From assembly GCA_015844335.1 (NCBI GenBank), contig JADLZL010008145.1:1-64000 (forward strand): a stretch of DNA of 64,000 nt, written 5' to 3'. The notes beneath the pieces are model-generated. The model did no database searches, had not been told where the DNA came from, and was given only the letters and a program-made list of their open reading frames with translations. Positions 12,100 through 23,704 of the stretch are shown here, in pieces. A program made the position numbers and the translations under genes. Within the stretch, counting starts at the first letter, position 1. Each line of letters begins with the position of its first letter. The DNA is from Chrysopogon serrulatus (taxonomy: Eukaryota; Streptophyta; Magnoliopsida; Poales; Poaceae).

Positions 12100-13402
12100 A
12101 AGGCCCACCACAGTAAAAGGACACGCACATATCCAGACAACAACCCAGAAGATTGCAAAATAACCCGAAAGCAAGCATAAACAACCCACAACATGAACCC
12201 TCCATACAGTCACTACATAGCACCAAAACAGCAGAGAAAAATAGAAGAATTTTTGCAAAGATAAACAGAGACTCAATCCTGACAAGACAGAAATATCAAA
12301 TTCTCTTAATTAACATTACAAAGATACAATCATACAAAGTGGTCTACTACAAAGCAAGCATCCTCAGTTTACACCAGATTTTACAGAAAATGACAGAACC
12401 AAGGCTTACACTCAGATATCAATCTAAGGATAAGCATGCAATAGATATTGGACAAAGAATCCTATAGAATTTGAGGTTAGGCAAGAACCTCCACTAAGAT
12501 TCAATGTCACCAATAGCAGGACTAGGCATCCTAGATCAACGTATTCGCAGAAGAGCGAAAACGCCTCAAGAAATGCCTCACATGTCAGGAACTTGCACTA
12601 GATGTCCGAACCCTTGAGGTGGATAACCAAGCAAGTCTCCTCAATGCATACTGGCCTAAATTCCACCACGCAAGAAGGGCGAAGAAGAAGATAGAACAGT
12701 GGCTCAGTTCAGGTAATCCACCAAAGAAGAGCCGACAACACGCATTGGTCCAAGCCAAAGACATCATCGGAAGAAAGAAGGAAATGCACTGGAAGACAAG
12801 GCAGCGCGACGAACGCCACCGACGTCACAACCTCTCCAGCATTTGCCTCCACAGTGTCCCACAATGGACGATACGCCAAGATTAGTCTACTACTAATTTT
12901 GTTCACAACAGCTCCAATATTTGCTAAAGAAGATTACAGAAGAGCAGAAGAGACGTCCGGGGCTCATCAACTTCACAAACTACAACAGATATATCCTCCA
13001 GTATATTTTTCAGAATATCAATGGAACTAAAAGAAGACTAGAACGAGAACAAAGGGATAGATACTTGAGGCACCAAGAGCCGGTATTTATAGATAAAACT
13101 TCGGTGTACATGAACCAAGCTCACGAGAAGGCAAGGAATCTTATAAGGACAAAGTCACATGCAAGGTGGACGAAGCACAGTCAAAAAGCTCCCTACTCAC
13201 GGAGAAACACTATACGCACGCCATAAAAGACAAGAGACAGAAGACCCGAAACATAAAAAAGATAACTTTGCCATCTTCAGGACAGAGGACGTACCCAAAC
13301 AAAACAATCAGCGAAGGACAATCATCAAAAGACAACAACAAAATAAGGAACCCTTAGCCGAGTTCTTATTTCAAAGATAGAAGAACCCGAAAAGGCTCGG
13401 GG
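12100..13402. other. Spacer between antisense ORF and 3' LTR
   Basis: A-rich sequence with no ORF resembling a known protein. A polypurine-like tract 'cccgaaaaggctcggggg' (about 13386-13403) immediately precedes the presumed LTR and fits a plus-strand primer site for a gypsy element. Confidence 0.5.
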
Positions 13403-13914
13403 GCTACAGGGTACTCCCAAGACAAACAACATTTTTTCAAAAAGACCCTCAGGCTCCTTTCTCCAAAAGAAAGGAGTACCCTGAAATGCTCAATCCTGAA
13501 ATGGTACAGGAAAGAGCTCAATCTGAAATGCTCGGGGTTTATCGGCCGGGGGAATCGAGAGGTTTCTCATCAAGACAACACGAAATAAATCCGTGTATAT
13601 TAGGGAAAATGGTACAGGAAAGAGATTAGAACTCTATCCACGTAATTCGACTAGGATACAAAAGAACCCGGGCGGCACTGGACTATAAAGGACCGGGGCG
13701 AGGGTACCCCTTGTAAAAACAGAACCAATACACAACAATCAACAACATCCCAACTGGATTAGGGCTATTACTCGAGATACTCGAGGGCCAGAACCAGTAT
13801 AAAGTCGCTCTCGTCACACGCATCAACCGCCAAGTTCCGTTAGATTCGACGAAACTCGAACAAACAACTGTCCCGGGTAACCCGAGATAGGCTATTGGTG
13901 ATAAAACATCGACA
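13403..13914 (+). mobile_element. 3' LTR of the Tat-lineage element
   Basis: The sequence follows the purine tract 'aaaaggctcgggggct'. It contains a promoter/R-like block 'ggccagaaccagtataaagt' near 13790 and ends in 'gataggctattggtgat' and 'aaaacatcgaca', as in Tat-lineage LTR 3' ends. The 3' limit near 13914 (..CA) is better supported than the 5' limit. No partner LTR is in the window, so the boundaries rest on composition and motifs. Confidence 0.55.
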
Positions 13915-14316
13915 TAAACTTAACAATATGGTTTTTATATTTTCAAACCTAACATCTTAAAAGTTATTCATAATTTATGTTTCCAATGTTTGATCCAAAT
14001 CTTGTCTAAAACGATTTCTATTTCCTATACGAAGGGAGTACAACAGTAGACCCAAATTAAACTGGGGCGCGATTTCTAGTTTTGGGATATTGATCCCAGG
14101 CGCACACATATCACACCTTAAAATTTCACTAAAGTTTCAAGGTGTGAAAGCCAGATGTTTACTTTAGGTTCAATTTTTGATATGGGAGCCATGTATTATC
14201 TAGTCACATTGGTCTACATAAAGTGGTGAACAATCAAGTTAATTCATCTACAAAAATTTCTAGTCGATTTTGCTAAAATTTTAAGGTGTGAATACAAGAT
14301 TTTCAAAATATATATA

Positions 14317-14578
14317 CTCCCTCTGTCCCTCAAAGTTTGAATTCTTAGAATTCGTGCTAGTCAAACTTTTTTTTAAGCTTGACCAATTTTATAGAAAAGA
14401 TCATCAATATCTATGACATAAAATGAGTATCTTATAAAAATATATATTATACGATAAATCTAATGGTATTAATTTCATAACATAAATCTTAGCGTTTTTT
14501 TATAGAAGTTTGGCCAAAGTTTAAAATTTTTTGATTTAGAATAACTCTAGATGTTATAGCTTTCAGGGATAAAGGGAG
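14317..14578. mobile_element. Stowaway-type MITE
   Basis: The 262-bp element begins CTCCCTCTGTCCCTCAAAG and ends with the inverse 'CAGGGATAAAGGGAG'. It is flanked by TA on both sides (14315-14316, 14579-14580), the Tc1/mariner-type target of Stowaway. The interior is AT-rich and non-coding. Confidence 0.85.
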
Positions 14579-15344
14579 TATATATATCTAGTCATGGTTT
14601 GGAAGCATGCTAATGTCAAGAACAGGTAAATTACTTTTGACTTAATATAGGACATGCAACCGTATTAAGATGTACAATTACGCAGATGTGGCCACGTACG
14701 AGATGAGGTGTTCATTTTGGCCAATCACGTGAGACATGCATATGCGTGGGAATTGGCCAGGCTAGCCATAGTCCGTGTGAGTTAATCCTTAAATCAATGC
14801 AAGAGCTGTTGGTCATGGTATTAGAAATACTACTCTGGACGCCCTACAAATGAATATAGAGGGAGTATGATGGAAGAAGTTCATAGTTTAATTGGCTTGA
14901 CATAGCTAAATTAGGTTATAATAAGATAAGTTTTGTTCCTAATCAAAATTGTATCAATAATTTGGTGGGTAAAATCTTTATTTTTATGCAATAGGTTAAG
15001 CTCCATAATACTATATTTATTATTTGTTTTTGATAATTATAGACAAAATAAAAAAGGGAATAGGGGATGGATGGCAGGGATCTTTTGGAACTGGAGACTA
15101 GGGTGGGGATGGGGTGACCAACTTGACATAGAAGGAAAAAAAGAAAACAAACCATTAAAAGGGAAATTCATGAAATCTAAAAAGGAAAAGAAAGAAAACT
15201 ATGTTAGAACGGATCAAATGGACCAAAATCAAGAATCTCTCCATGGTTTGATATTACTCCTATAAGGAAGAAGTATGATTAACAAGTAGTTATAATAGTT
15301 TTATTATTATTACATCATATCGAATAGATTTGGGTATATATATA

Positions 15345-15503
15345 CTCCCTCCGTCCCGGAATACAAGACGTTTTAGCCTTCGTACAAAATGTCCAGGTTC
15401 ACTGGCCGGCGAATGGATCCAGACAAGGCAATGTCCACGTTCATTCAATTCTGGATGCACGGCATTGAAGTCTAAAACGACTTTTATTGTAGGACAGAGG
15501 GAG
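15345..15503. mobile_element. Stowaway-type MITE
   Basis: The 159-bp element begins CTCCCTCCGTCCCGG and ends 'GGACAGAGGGAG', with TA on both sides (15343-15344, 15504-15505). The termini match the 14317 element but the interior differs. Inner arms 'acgttttag' and 'ctaaaacga' are also complementary. Confidence 0.85.
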
Positions 15504-15505
15504 TA

Positions 15506-15736
15506 AGAGCATCTCCACTGGATATCCTATTTTACCTCATATGCCTATAAGTTTTAATAGATCAAGCATTCTCTCTCCTAAATAAAGGAGACAACCCTCT
15601 CCCCTATCCCTAACGAAATATAGGAGACCTGTTTTGATGATTTGCTGTAGCAGTATTCTCCTATATCTAAATTAATTTTAAGATACTCTCTTAAACTAAC
15701 TTATAGGATATGCAATAGATTTGGTGGACATGCTCT
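15506..15736. mobile_element. MITE with AGAGCATSTCCAC inverted ends
   Basis: The left end AGAGCATCTCCACTGG and the right end, whose complement reads AGAGCATGTCCACC, enclose about 231 bp of AT-rich DNA. The element abuts the Stowaway copy. The flanking bases do not give a clear target duplication, so the superfamily is left open. Confidence 0.5.
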
Positions 15737-16154
15737 GAAAACAATTGGGTTCGACTAGATTGGACACTGGACACTAATCATTTTGTATTAGAAAAGGTTT
15801 GGATTTGGAACTTTTCCCTTGGATTTTATAATTAGATTTAGATGATAATCCATTGCCATCTCTACCTGCAAGTCATTGATCCCATATGAATACATCTTGT
15901 GTCATCTTTTTGTATCACTTTTACTCTTTTACTTCTCAAGTATTTAATTCTAGTTGTTTACTTTCCTAGACTTTGAATTGTTTACATACCATTGTAGGTT
16001 GCAAACCTCACTAGTGAACTAGTATCTAAGGCTCTCTTGTGGTTCTAACTAAATTTTCTCATTACCTTTGTTTTTAGTGGTCTTGGTCTATTCACACGCA
16101 CCTCCCCCCAGGTTCCTTAATGAGAACTTGCACATGTCTTAGAGTCAGACTTCA
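15737..16154. other. Intergenic, nothing recognised
   Basis: AT-rich sequence without coding potential or a recognised repeat, ending at the TCA target of the next CACTA element. Confidence 0.5.
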
Positions 16155-16389
16155 CACTAGTACAGAAATGATTTCTCTTGGCGCCAGGAATCCATTTGTA
16201 CAGGCGGTTCCGTTTAAAGGACACCAATATTAAAAAAGACGTGGGGCCGGCTTCAGAACCGCCAGTGAAAACAAGTTAGCACTGGCGGTTGGCTTAGAGC
16301 ACCGCTAGTGCTAATGGCTCCATTAACACTGGTGGTTGGCTTAGCCAACCGCTAGTGTAAATGGGCATTATCACTGGCGGTTGGCTAAG

Positions 16390-17926
16390 CATCACAATCC
16401 TCGGAGTTCGGCAAAGAGCATAATACGAAGATCATAGAGGTAAAGAAGCCAACGTGGGATGATTACCAGAATGTCCCGACTCAATATATCCATGGCAGGC
16501 CTCTTCTCAGCTGGGACAAACTTAAACAAATCCTAGCAGGGATCAAAAGGATGCACGATTGGTATATGAGAGCATCTGCTGCTGGGATCTCGGCGATCAA
16601 CGTTTGTATACCAGCAAATGCTTTTGCATCTGGCCGAGAAAAGGCTATGGTCATCTTCGAGGACTTGTGGCTAATGATGAACCTCCAGAGGCTTGACGTA
16701 CAGCTCGTGACGGTGTTTGCATTGTAAGCGTGACTAACAAATACACGTATTACTATCATTGAGGTGAACCAAATCAACAGAAATGCTTTTATTTCTTACT
16801 CTAACAAATACCTATGCGCCTTGCAGAATGCAATATGATGGGAAAGAGATGCGTTATGGTCGGATCGGACATATGAAGAAGAAAAAAAGGATCGGGTATC
16901 TCGGCCCAATGAAAATATGCGAAAAACACATGTTCACAATCGGTGATGGCCATGATGATTTGAAGGGCTTAACACCGAAGAGGCTAAGGTGAAAAAAGCG
17001 GATCTAAAAAAATTTGAAGCCAAATACTCCCTCTACATAGGAGAAGCAATGCTAAAATTCAAAAAACAGGGCATCGCATAGTGGCCTCCTACAATTTTAG
17101 GTAAGTATGAGTTTACATACATCAAGTTAAGAATTTCATGACATATGCCTCATCACAAATTTGATTCTACAGGGACCACTGGATCTATTTTTTAATTTAT
17201 TCTAGGGAAGGAAGGACGCTGGTACTAGACTCCGTGCATTACTCAACTGAAGCTTATGCACCATTCTTGACAGTCTTAGAACGGTAAGCCTATATATATG
17301 CATGCTTTGTTTTATCTATAAGAGTTGTATAATAACTAGGTGATTCTATTCGAGAACACAGGGCATATAGGTATTATAAGATTTAGAAAGGTCCATATGA
17401 CCTTTCTAAACAAGGAAAGCCAATGGATATACTTCATAACTGATCGGTACGTAAATTTATAAGTGCATATCATACATGTACAATTAATACATAGTACGTT
17501 TCAGAAACTCAATATACACTTGCCCATTATAGTGCCACAAGCAACCACCAAGAACGCCACACTGTGGGTTCTACGTGTGCGAGTTTATGAGAGACAACGG
17601 ACGATACATCAAAAACCCTGATAAGGTATAAGTAGCCGTCATTTATAAGTTTTATCACTAATCTTGTTAATATTTGTTACCAAGTGAAAATATATAATAT
17701 TGAATTATAAACATACTTTCTTTTTCAGGCCTATGCGAGAAGATCCGACAACCAATTTCGATGAAAAAGCATTATACAACAAAGTTGAGGATCTCTGCTC
17801 ATTCATCATGAAAGAAGCCATCCCACCCGAAGGAAAATACCACGATCCGAGCAGTGAATTAGGAAAGCCGGAATATAGAGCGCTAATCGATATTAGGCGT
17901 CTCAATCTTAGTCGAGACGATTATTA
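16390..17926 (+). pseudogene. Ulp1-like (C48) cysteine peptidase gene, decayed
   Basis: Exon-like blocks: 16390-16728 ('LLSWDKLKQILAGIKRMHDW', 'GREKAMVIFEDLWLMMNLQR'), 16828-17100 ('RIGYLGPMKICEKHMFTIGD', then a frameshift), about 17165-17283, and about 17535-17621. These are followed by a C-terminal block ending at 17926 ('YNKVEDLCSFIMKEAI'). The third block holds 'DHWIYFLIYSREGRTLVLDS', with the catalytic His (HW) and Asp (LDS). The fourth holds 'HKQPPRTPHCGFYVCEF', with the oxyanion Gln and catalytic Cys. Ulp1/SENP-type peptidases remove SUMO-like proteins, and related domains are common passengers of plant transposons. At least two stops (near 17080 and 17380) and frameshifts near 16990 and at the last junction argue against a working product. 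Confidence 0.75.
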
Positions 17927-18212
17927 AGGCTTTCCTAATTAGAGAAAAAAAAAAACTTTAGATGTGTATATATGTATGATACATATGTGATGTACATGGA
18001 TTTCTATTGAAGTATGTATGTACGATATAATGTAATTTTAATGTAAATGGATTTTTATTGATGTATATAAATGTATGATAGAATTTCATTGCATGTTATC
18101 ATAAGTTTCAATAAAAATAAATAGGTTTCTATTTGAATTTCAAAAATGACGGGGAATCTTTCCATCGGGCGGTTGCATGCTTAACACAACCCAGTGGAAA
18201 TACGATTTCTTG

Positions 18213-19885
18213 TGTTGACATTTACTACCGTCATTACTAAAAAGCGAGAGATAACTCCTACCCCTAGCAACAACGCCAGAAATGCTCGGTATATAATTAA
18301 CTTGTCATTTAGCAACTAGCCACCTCTTTATTACTAACATTCCTAAACATGAAATAGGTTGTCATCCCTAATTATATTGCTAGGAAACTATTATAGATTT
18401 ACATGTACTAATGTGACTAGGCAGATATAAAAGATATGAATATAATATGATTGTAAACTAAATAGATTACGCAAGCGGACGGATAATTATACCGTTGTAG
18501 CATTTTACCTAGGGAGTTCATCCAGGTTGTCGATTTATATTTATACCACTCGGAAAGCTATGTAATAAACTGTAATCTATTATATTGATAAGAGATTATA
18601 TAGGATGAATAGGTGATATTACCAATGTCATCTAATCTACTCATAACAAAGGCGAGAGGTCACAAGATAAATATGGGTAAATATGGGTGATAGCATAATC
18701 ATCAAGTATCATAATTATAGATAATCATCGGAGCATCTACTAGTCATAATCATAGTTAGCCATTGGATAAACTAGGGAGTCAGATCTAAGGTAATTCTAT
18801 AACTACATCAATGAATAACTCTAATTAGTGTAATTACATCTAGAAATCATTGTTAAGTTAACCCTATATCATAATCACATGTAAAGAGGCATCAACTAAT
18901 GAGGGTATTAAGACACAAGGGTCACCTCCTTCACGACCGTGCCCATGCTAGTCCTACGTATGGGGGGTGGACTAGAGGAACCAACATTTGTCACTGCGCG
19001 GACTACCACACGCCCCGGCACGTCGGGGTGCACTCGCAGATAAACAAGATATCTAGACACCACATGCGCATATTGTCTACCATCTACCCAACGATCGATT
19101 AGGTAAACGTTATACGAGCAATTACATGAATTCAATAAGATCAAACCAACTATCCTAGATATATAATCAAAGTAGACAATAACTATTGCAATTAAGAACA
19201 TATGAATCTATTAAGAGTAAAGTCTCCCTATATATAATGAATACAATAAAGTAAGAACTAGATCTATTACTGAACTCTTGCGCTCCAGACCGATGCCAGG
19301 GCTCTAGATCCCGATGAAGAACTAGATCTCCTCTACTTCTAATCTAGCTAACTAGAACTATGAACTAGAAGGCTCTTGATGAACTAGAAGGCTCTTGATG
19401 CTTGATGGCTTGAGGCCTTGATGAATAATGAATTCGCCCTCCTGGGGGGGTCTACCCATGTATTTATAGTCGGTGGGGATGCGCGTGCGCGCCGCAGGAT
19501 CAAACCGACGTAACGAAGGGCCTGAGATGCATCGGGAGAGGCGGTGGAGGAACATTCCGAAGGGGGGAGCAAACCCTAGAGGGGGGGTGCCGCCCGGCGC
19601 CTGGGTGGGGCCGGCGGCCCCACCTGTCGCCGGGCCCCCCCCGCTCCCTTCCGGTGTCTTCTAGAGTCTTCCCGAGTCTTCCCGTGATGTCCTTCGTGGC
19701 GGATAAGTTTTCGTGGTTATTTTGCACTAGAATCCCTCTTTTTCAGACTTTTAGAAAATCATCCCGAAAATACAGAATATGCAAAACTCGTGGAAATTAT
19801 CAGTTAAAACCCTAGACTAGTGTGTTTTCTTGTTTTCTTTTGGGTCTAAAGTTCTAATGAAAGTTGACGTTAACGACCGTCAACA
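18213..19885 (-). mobile_element. Solo LTR nested in the CACTA element
   Basis: The 1673-bp insert has ends TGTTGACA and CCGTCAACA and splits the right subterminal repeats of the CACTA element. On the minus strand its 3' part reads 'gctacaacggta' and 'ttgctaggggtagg', related to the end of the solo LTR at 8511-10106. A TATA-like 'ctataaata' (minus, near 19462) fits a U3 promoter. The presumed 5-bp flanks (TCTTG and TATCG) agree at only three positions, so the target duplication has decayed or one boundary is slightly off. Confidence 0.65.
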
Positions 19886-20710
19886 TATCGGGCGATTGGG
19901 GGAAGTGAATCGCGGTAGAAATCAAATTTCCACTGGCGGTTGACTTAACCAACCGCCGGTAGAAATCTAATTTCCACTGACGGTTCTAAAGCAACCGCCA
20001 GTGGAAATGTTCCATTTCTACTGGCCTTTCCCACAGGCAGCTCTGAGATCCGCCAGTGGTGAGGTGTTTACCACCGCCAGTGATGAGCTTTTCTGTACTG
20101 GTGTCATAATGTCATTGGATATGTATTGTTATAAGAGCACGGGTCATTAGTCTAGATCATATAGATGACACCGAGGGGCATGAGGGCATCGTGAAAAGTA
20201 ATTAAAAAGATGGACAGAAAAAATGTTTCACTATTAGAAATAAATATAGGTATACATACTTATATATTTTATTAACCAACTCAAACCATTTTGTTTTCCA
20301 ATTTAGGTGCTACTTGTCTTATTTTAATTTCATTTCGAACTTGTTACAATCGACAAGACAGATATAGCCAGACCACATACATGACAATACTATAATGCCA
20401 AAAAAGAGTGTAGATATATATACTACACACAATGAATAAAACGAATGGCACAACGCGTGCCTTGTTAATTTAGAGTTAATCCTCCGAGTTGACTACACCG
20501 GCTAATCTTAATCCCTATGCGTCGATCCACAGTATTCCCTTTTTGCAAGTTGCATTGAGGCCATGCATGTTGGTGTATAGAAGATCATTGACCGGGCTAC
20601 AAGTACAAATCGAGCGCCTTTGCATGCACCCATCTATTTTCTCAAAACACAGGCATGCGGGCTTTATCCCCACACATGAAAAGATCTAACTAGGCTCAAA
20701 GAGCTACTAT

Positions 20711-20880
20711 CACTAGTACAGAAATGATTTTATGAGGCGGTGTCCTTTTATTAACCGTGACGGTTGGCCTAAAACAACCGCCACGGTAAATCAATTAACC
20801 GTAATGATTATTTTTAACCGCCACTGATTAACCGTGACCTTTACTTAGTAGCGGTTGAGAAAACCGTCACGGTTAATAGC
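20711..20880 (+). mobile_element. CACTA 5' terminus fragment
   Basis: CACTAGTACAGAAATGATTT is identical to the left end of the 16155 element. It is followed by subterminal repeats based on 'AACCGTGACGGTTG'. No matching right end was found, so this is a truncated copy or an internally rearranged relative. Confidence 0.6.
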
Positions 20881-20938
20881 GTGTGTTTATCTAGTATATA
20901 TATATTATAAGGTTCATTTAGTTGGCATGGAAATGGAG

Positions 20939-20942
<4 letters not shown>

Positions 20943-20985
<43 letters not shown>
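20943..20985. repeat. (GA)n microsatellite
   Basis: About 21 uninterrupted GA dinucleotides. The flanks show no gene. Confidence 0.95.
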
Positions 20986-20989
<4 letters not shown>

Positions 20990-21320
20990 ATTGATGCAGG
21001 CATCGATGATATCCACCCGTTATCTCTGTCGATATCCATGGAAAGTTGTCGTCTTCACGAGCAATACACTAGCTAGCCGCCTAGCTCTCACGTCCACGTA
21101 AGATATGCCGCGCCTATGAACAAACTTGTGAACTGTCACCAATGCAAGTGTACCCGGATGGATCAACTTGCATTGTAGTGTTTGACTTCGACAAGATGCG
21201 GGAGGGCATGCATGTGGATCTGGTTCAACACAAAATGGTCTCCACATCGGCGTATGTAAACCGGCCCTAGCCCACGCGCAACGAAAGTAATTTTTAAATC
21301 ACCAATTCACCATGAGCTAA

Positions 21321-21626
21321 CACTACAAGAAATTGGTGGTTTTTTGACGTAAAATCCATTTGTGACGGTGGTTTTTGACATTAATTATGACATAGTTATG
21401 GGAATTATGACATTAGTTATGTGAATTATGACATCGGTTATATGTATTATGACAAAAGTGCAATGTCAAAAGAAGATTGCATATATTTTATGACATAATT
21501 CATGTTTTATGACATAAACTCATGTCATAACTAACGTATTATGACATAAACTATAGCATAATTAATGTCAAAAAACCACCGTCACAAATGGATTTTACGT
21601 CAAAAAACCACCGATTTCTTGTAGTG
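21321..21626. mobile_element. Fold-back CACTA-derived MITE
   Basis: The 306-bp element starts CACTACAAGAAATTGGTGG and ends with its complement ('..ATTTCTTGTAGTG'), flanked by the 3-bp duplication TAA (21318-21320, 21627-21629). The two arms are almost perfectly complementary for at least 70 bp and recognisably so for about 100 bp. The centre is made of repeated 'ATTATGACAT' motifs in both orientations. There is no coding capacity. Confidence 0.88.
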
Positions 21627-22088
21627 TAATGAGAGACGTGCGAGGTTAGAACGTTGGATTGGATATAAGCATTGTCATCTCATACATATTTATGGACAGC
21701 GTGTGCAGGGCTGCAATGCAATGCAAGGTAGTGGTGGTAAGCCACTCATGTCTCTGCACACGCCACTGAACAAGTCAAAGACGAAGCCCCCAGCTAGGGC
21801 ATGCAAGCATGCATGTTTTTCATTTACCATGCAATTCCTTGTAGCTGGTCGATCGATCGATCGCGCTATCTTCTTTCAATTTTATTATCCACGACTTGAC
21901 ATTAGTGCATCATTATCTATTAGGCCGATAGAATTCGTACGGCCAGCAGCAGTCGGACATATTCCACCGTGCCCTAGCTTCTACTACGTAGCTAGCTACA
22001 GTATGTCTGTATCTACGATAGAAATTCACCCCACGGGCAGTGAGCAGCGATAAGAACCAAAAGGTGATACGACGACACGACAGAAACA

Positions 22089-22881
22089 CACTAGTATATG
22101 AAAGCTTTTTTACTGATGGTTCTAATTTTACTAGCGTTTTTTTGAATCTGCTAATGTTAGAGGCTAGTGAAAATTAAGCAATTGTCTTGGCGGTATTTCG
22201 AGAACCACTAGTACAAATACGATTTTTACCGGCGATTCTCTTAAGAAACCGCTAGTACAAATAATGGTCTAGAATTCACTTTTTTGCTCCAAAAATTTTT
22301 TTTTTAAACCCGAGGAGGCACCCGTTCGCCCGTCTCCATCGAAGTGCAACGTGGCCGGTGAGATTCAAATTTGAACCCATGACCTCAACCTCGTGCGATC
22401 CCTCCCCTACCAATTGGATCACATGAATGTCTATATCTCATTTTGGTTTCCCATATATTATACTAAAAACTGATGGTAAATTGAATATTTAAGGGTCTAA
22501 ACAAATCCAAATAAAAAATGGTAAACTACAAAGTTTCATAACTTTTCGAGATCTACAACTTTTATTCAGAGTGTTTCTCCATCTAAGACTTTTTGAAAAA
22601 TTTTGAGTTTCAAATTTTAAACTTTGAGGTAATTATCCTCAACTAGATGCATTTTAAATGAAAAAATTTTCAACTACAAAGTTTTATAACTTTTCAAGAT
22701 CTATAGTAGAGTGTTTCTCCATTTAAAATTATTTGAAAAAATTTAAATTTTAAAATTTTAGTGCATTTCTCTTGGTAGTTTTTAATTTGTCCCAATTGTT
22801 TGATTTCCACCGATGTCGATTCGTCAAAACCATTAGTACAAATAAATCTATGGCGCTAAGAGAAATTATTTTATACTAGTC
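22089..22881. mobile_element. Non-autonomous CACTA element (793 bp)
   Basis: The left end CACTAGTATA and right end TATACTAGTC (one mismatch from a perfect inverted end) are flanked by the 3-bp duplication ACA (22086-22088, 22882-22884). Subterminal 'accactagtacaaata' and 'aaaccgctagtacaaata' repeats occur inside both ends. No ORF has recognisable homology. The middle is an AT-rich spacer with repeated 'caaagttt.ataacttttc' blocks. Confidence 0.75.
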
Positions 22882-23519
22882 ACAGAATATGGTAGTACTT
22901 AATACGGTGATATATAAATCTTTTACATATTCGAGAATAGAAATATACGGTAGTAGTAAAAATAATTCTTACTTTCAAGTTGCGTAGAGTAGATAGCTAC
23001 TGTAACACTGGGGCGATGAATGTCGTTCAATCCCGGCCGATTGTACCTGCACGCAGCACACGTGTGTGTTGACCACTGACCATGGCAGTGGCAGGTATAA
23101 AGCGTGCGTACGTACAATGCACGCGTATCTCCCGTTCTCCTACGTGTCGTACACACGTTCGCGAAAAAAAAAATGCACGTATCTCCCGTGTGTGCTTGAG
23201 CTCCCACGCATGCTATCGATCCATCCCAGCTTGGTCGATCGGTTCGTTCGGTGGGCTCTGCGTATATCACGCCCGCGCTCGCCTTTCGGCACGAATCACT
23301 TCACCTGGCGGTCTGCCATTGGCTGTTGCCGGAGCTTGGACTGGTCCGGTCCTTACGGATCACGAAAATTCTTGGCCGTGGGCTCCCAGGTGGAGGATAT
23401 ATAGACATGGCCATACGAAGCATGGGGTCCGTCCAGGCCTTTTCTTTTTGGACTCAATAGCTTGGATTAATCAAGAAACATGAGATTACAATCTGCAGTC
23501 AACAGACTAAGAACATAGG
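22882..23519. other. Intergenic, moderate GC, no gene recognised
   Basis: Overlapping ORFs of up to 133 aa occur in several frames but none resembles a known protein. Codon-like constraint in one frame is not evident. Confidence 0.4.
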
Positions 23520-23700
23520 ATGGAGCTAAATATCACTCACCCAACCTAGTGTCATTTGAGACCTGTTTAGCTAACATATGAGCTACTTGATTACAATTTC
23601 TATTAGCATACACCAGAGAGAAAGCAATGAAAACAGCACTGCGATCTCTAATCTCTGATGATCGGCGATATATGCGACCTCTGATAGCCCGCCTTCTCCC
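23520..23700 (-). pseudogene. RNase H-like (RVT_3) domain, C-terminal half
   Basis: The minus strand reads 'VFIAFSLVYANRNCNQVAHM' followed by 'LAKQVSNDTRLGE'. This is the conserved end of the reverse transcriptase-like RNase H family (PF13456), with the Asn/His-containing 'N.VAH.LA' motif. Its other half lies beyond the CACTA element at 28334-28450. A stop or frameshift between 'ISPIIRD' and 'IRDRSAV' shows that the sequence was decayed as well as interrupted. It could derive from a non-LTR retrotransposon or a host RNase H-like gene. Confidence 0.65.
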
Positions 23701-23704
23701 CACT

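Larger units (their letters stand above)
2114..13914 (+). mobile_element. Decayed Ty3/gypsy element, Tat lineage (3' portion)
   Basis: In order: an RT-RNase H tail, RNase H, integrase zinc finger, integrase core, tandem repeats, two antisense protein-coding remnants and a 3' LTR. A long non-coding or antisense-coding block between integrase and the 3' LTR is characteristic of Tat-lineage gypsy elements of grasses (the RIRE2/Grande/Retand type). The protease, most of the reverse transcriptase, gag and the 5' LTR are absent. Every coding part carries frameshifts or stops, so the copy cannot move by itself. A later solo LTR (8511-10106) interrupts it. The left limit is inferred from the loss of similarity near 2113. 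Confidence 0.8.
16155..20103 (+). mobile_element. CACTA element carrying an Ulp1-like gene
   Basis: The left end CACTAGTACAGAAATG and the right end TTCTGTACTGGTG are near-complementary and flanked by a 3-bp TCA duplication (16152-16154, 20104-20106). Both subterminal zones are packed with direct and inverted copies of 'ACTGGCGGTTGGCTTA' (16200-16400 and 19905-20090). Apart from a nested solo LTR (18213-19885), the element is about 2.3 kb. It encodes a decayed Ulp1-like protein and no recognisable TNPD or TNPA transposase, so it is non-autonomous. Confidence 0.88.

Noticed and set aside
18899..19201. ORFs on both strands at 18.9-19.2 kb
   Set aside because: They lie inside the solo LTR and have no homology to retroelement proteins.
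22362..22378. tRNA-like B box (GGTTCAAATTTGAATC on the minus strand) suggesting a SINE
   Set aside because: The motif is a near-palindrome inside a CACTA derivative. There is no convincing A box at the right distance, no poly(A) or T tail and no target duplication.
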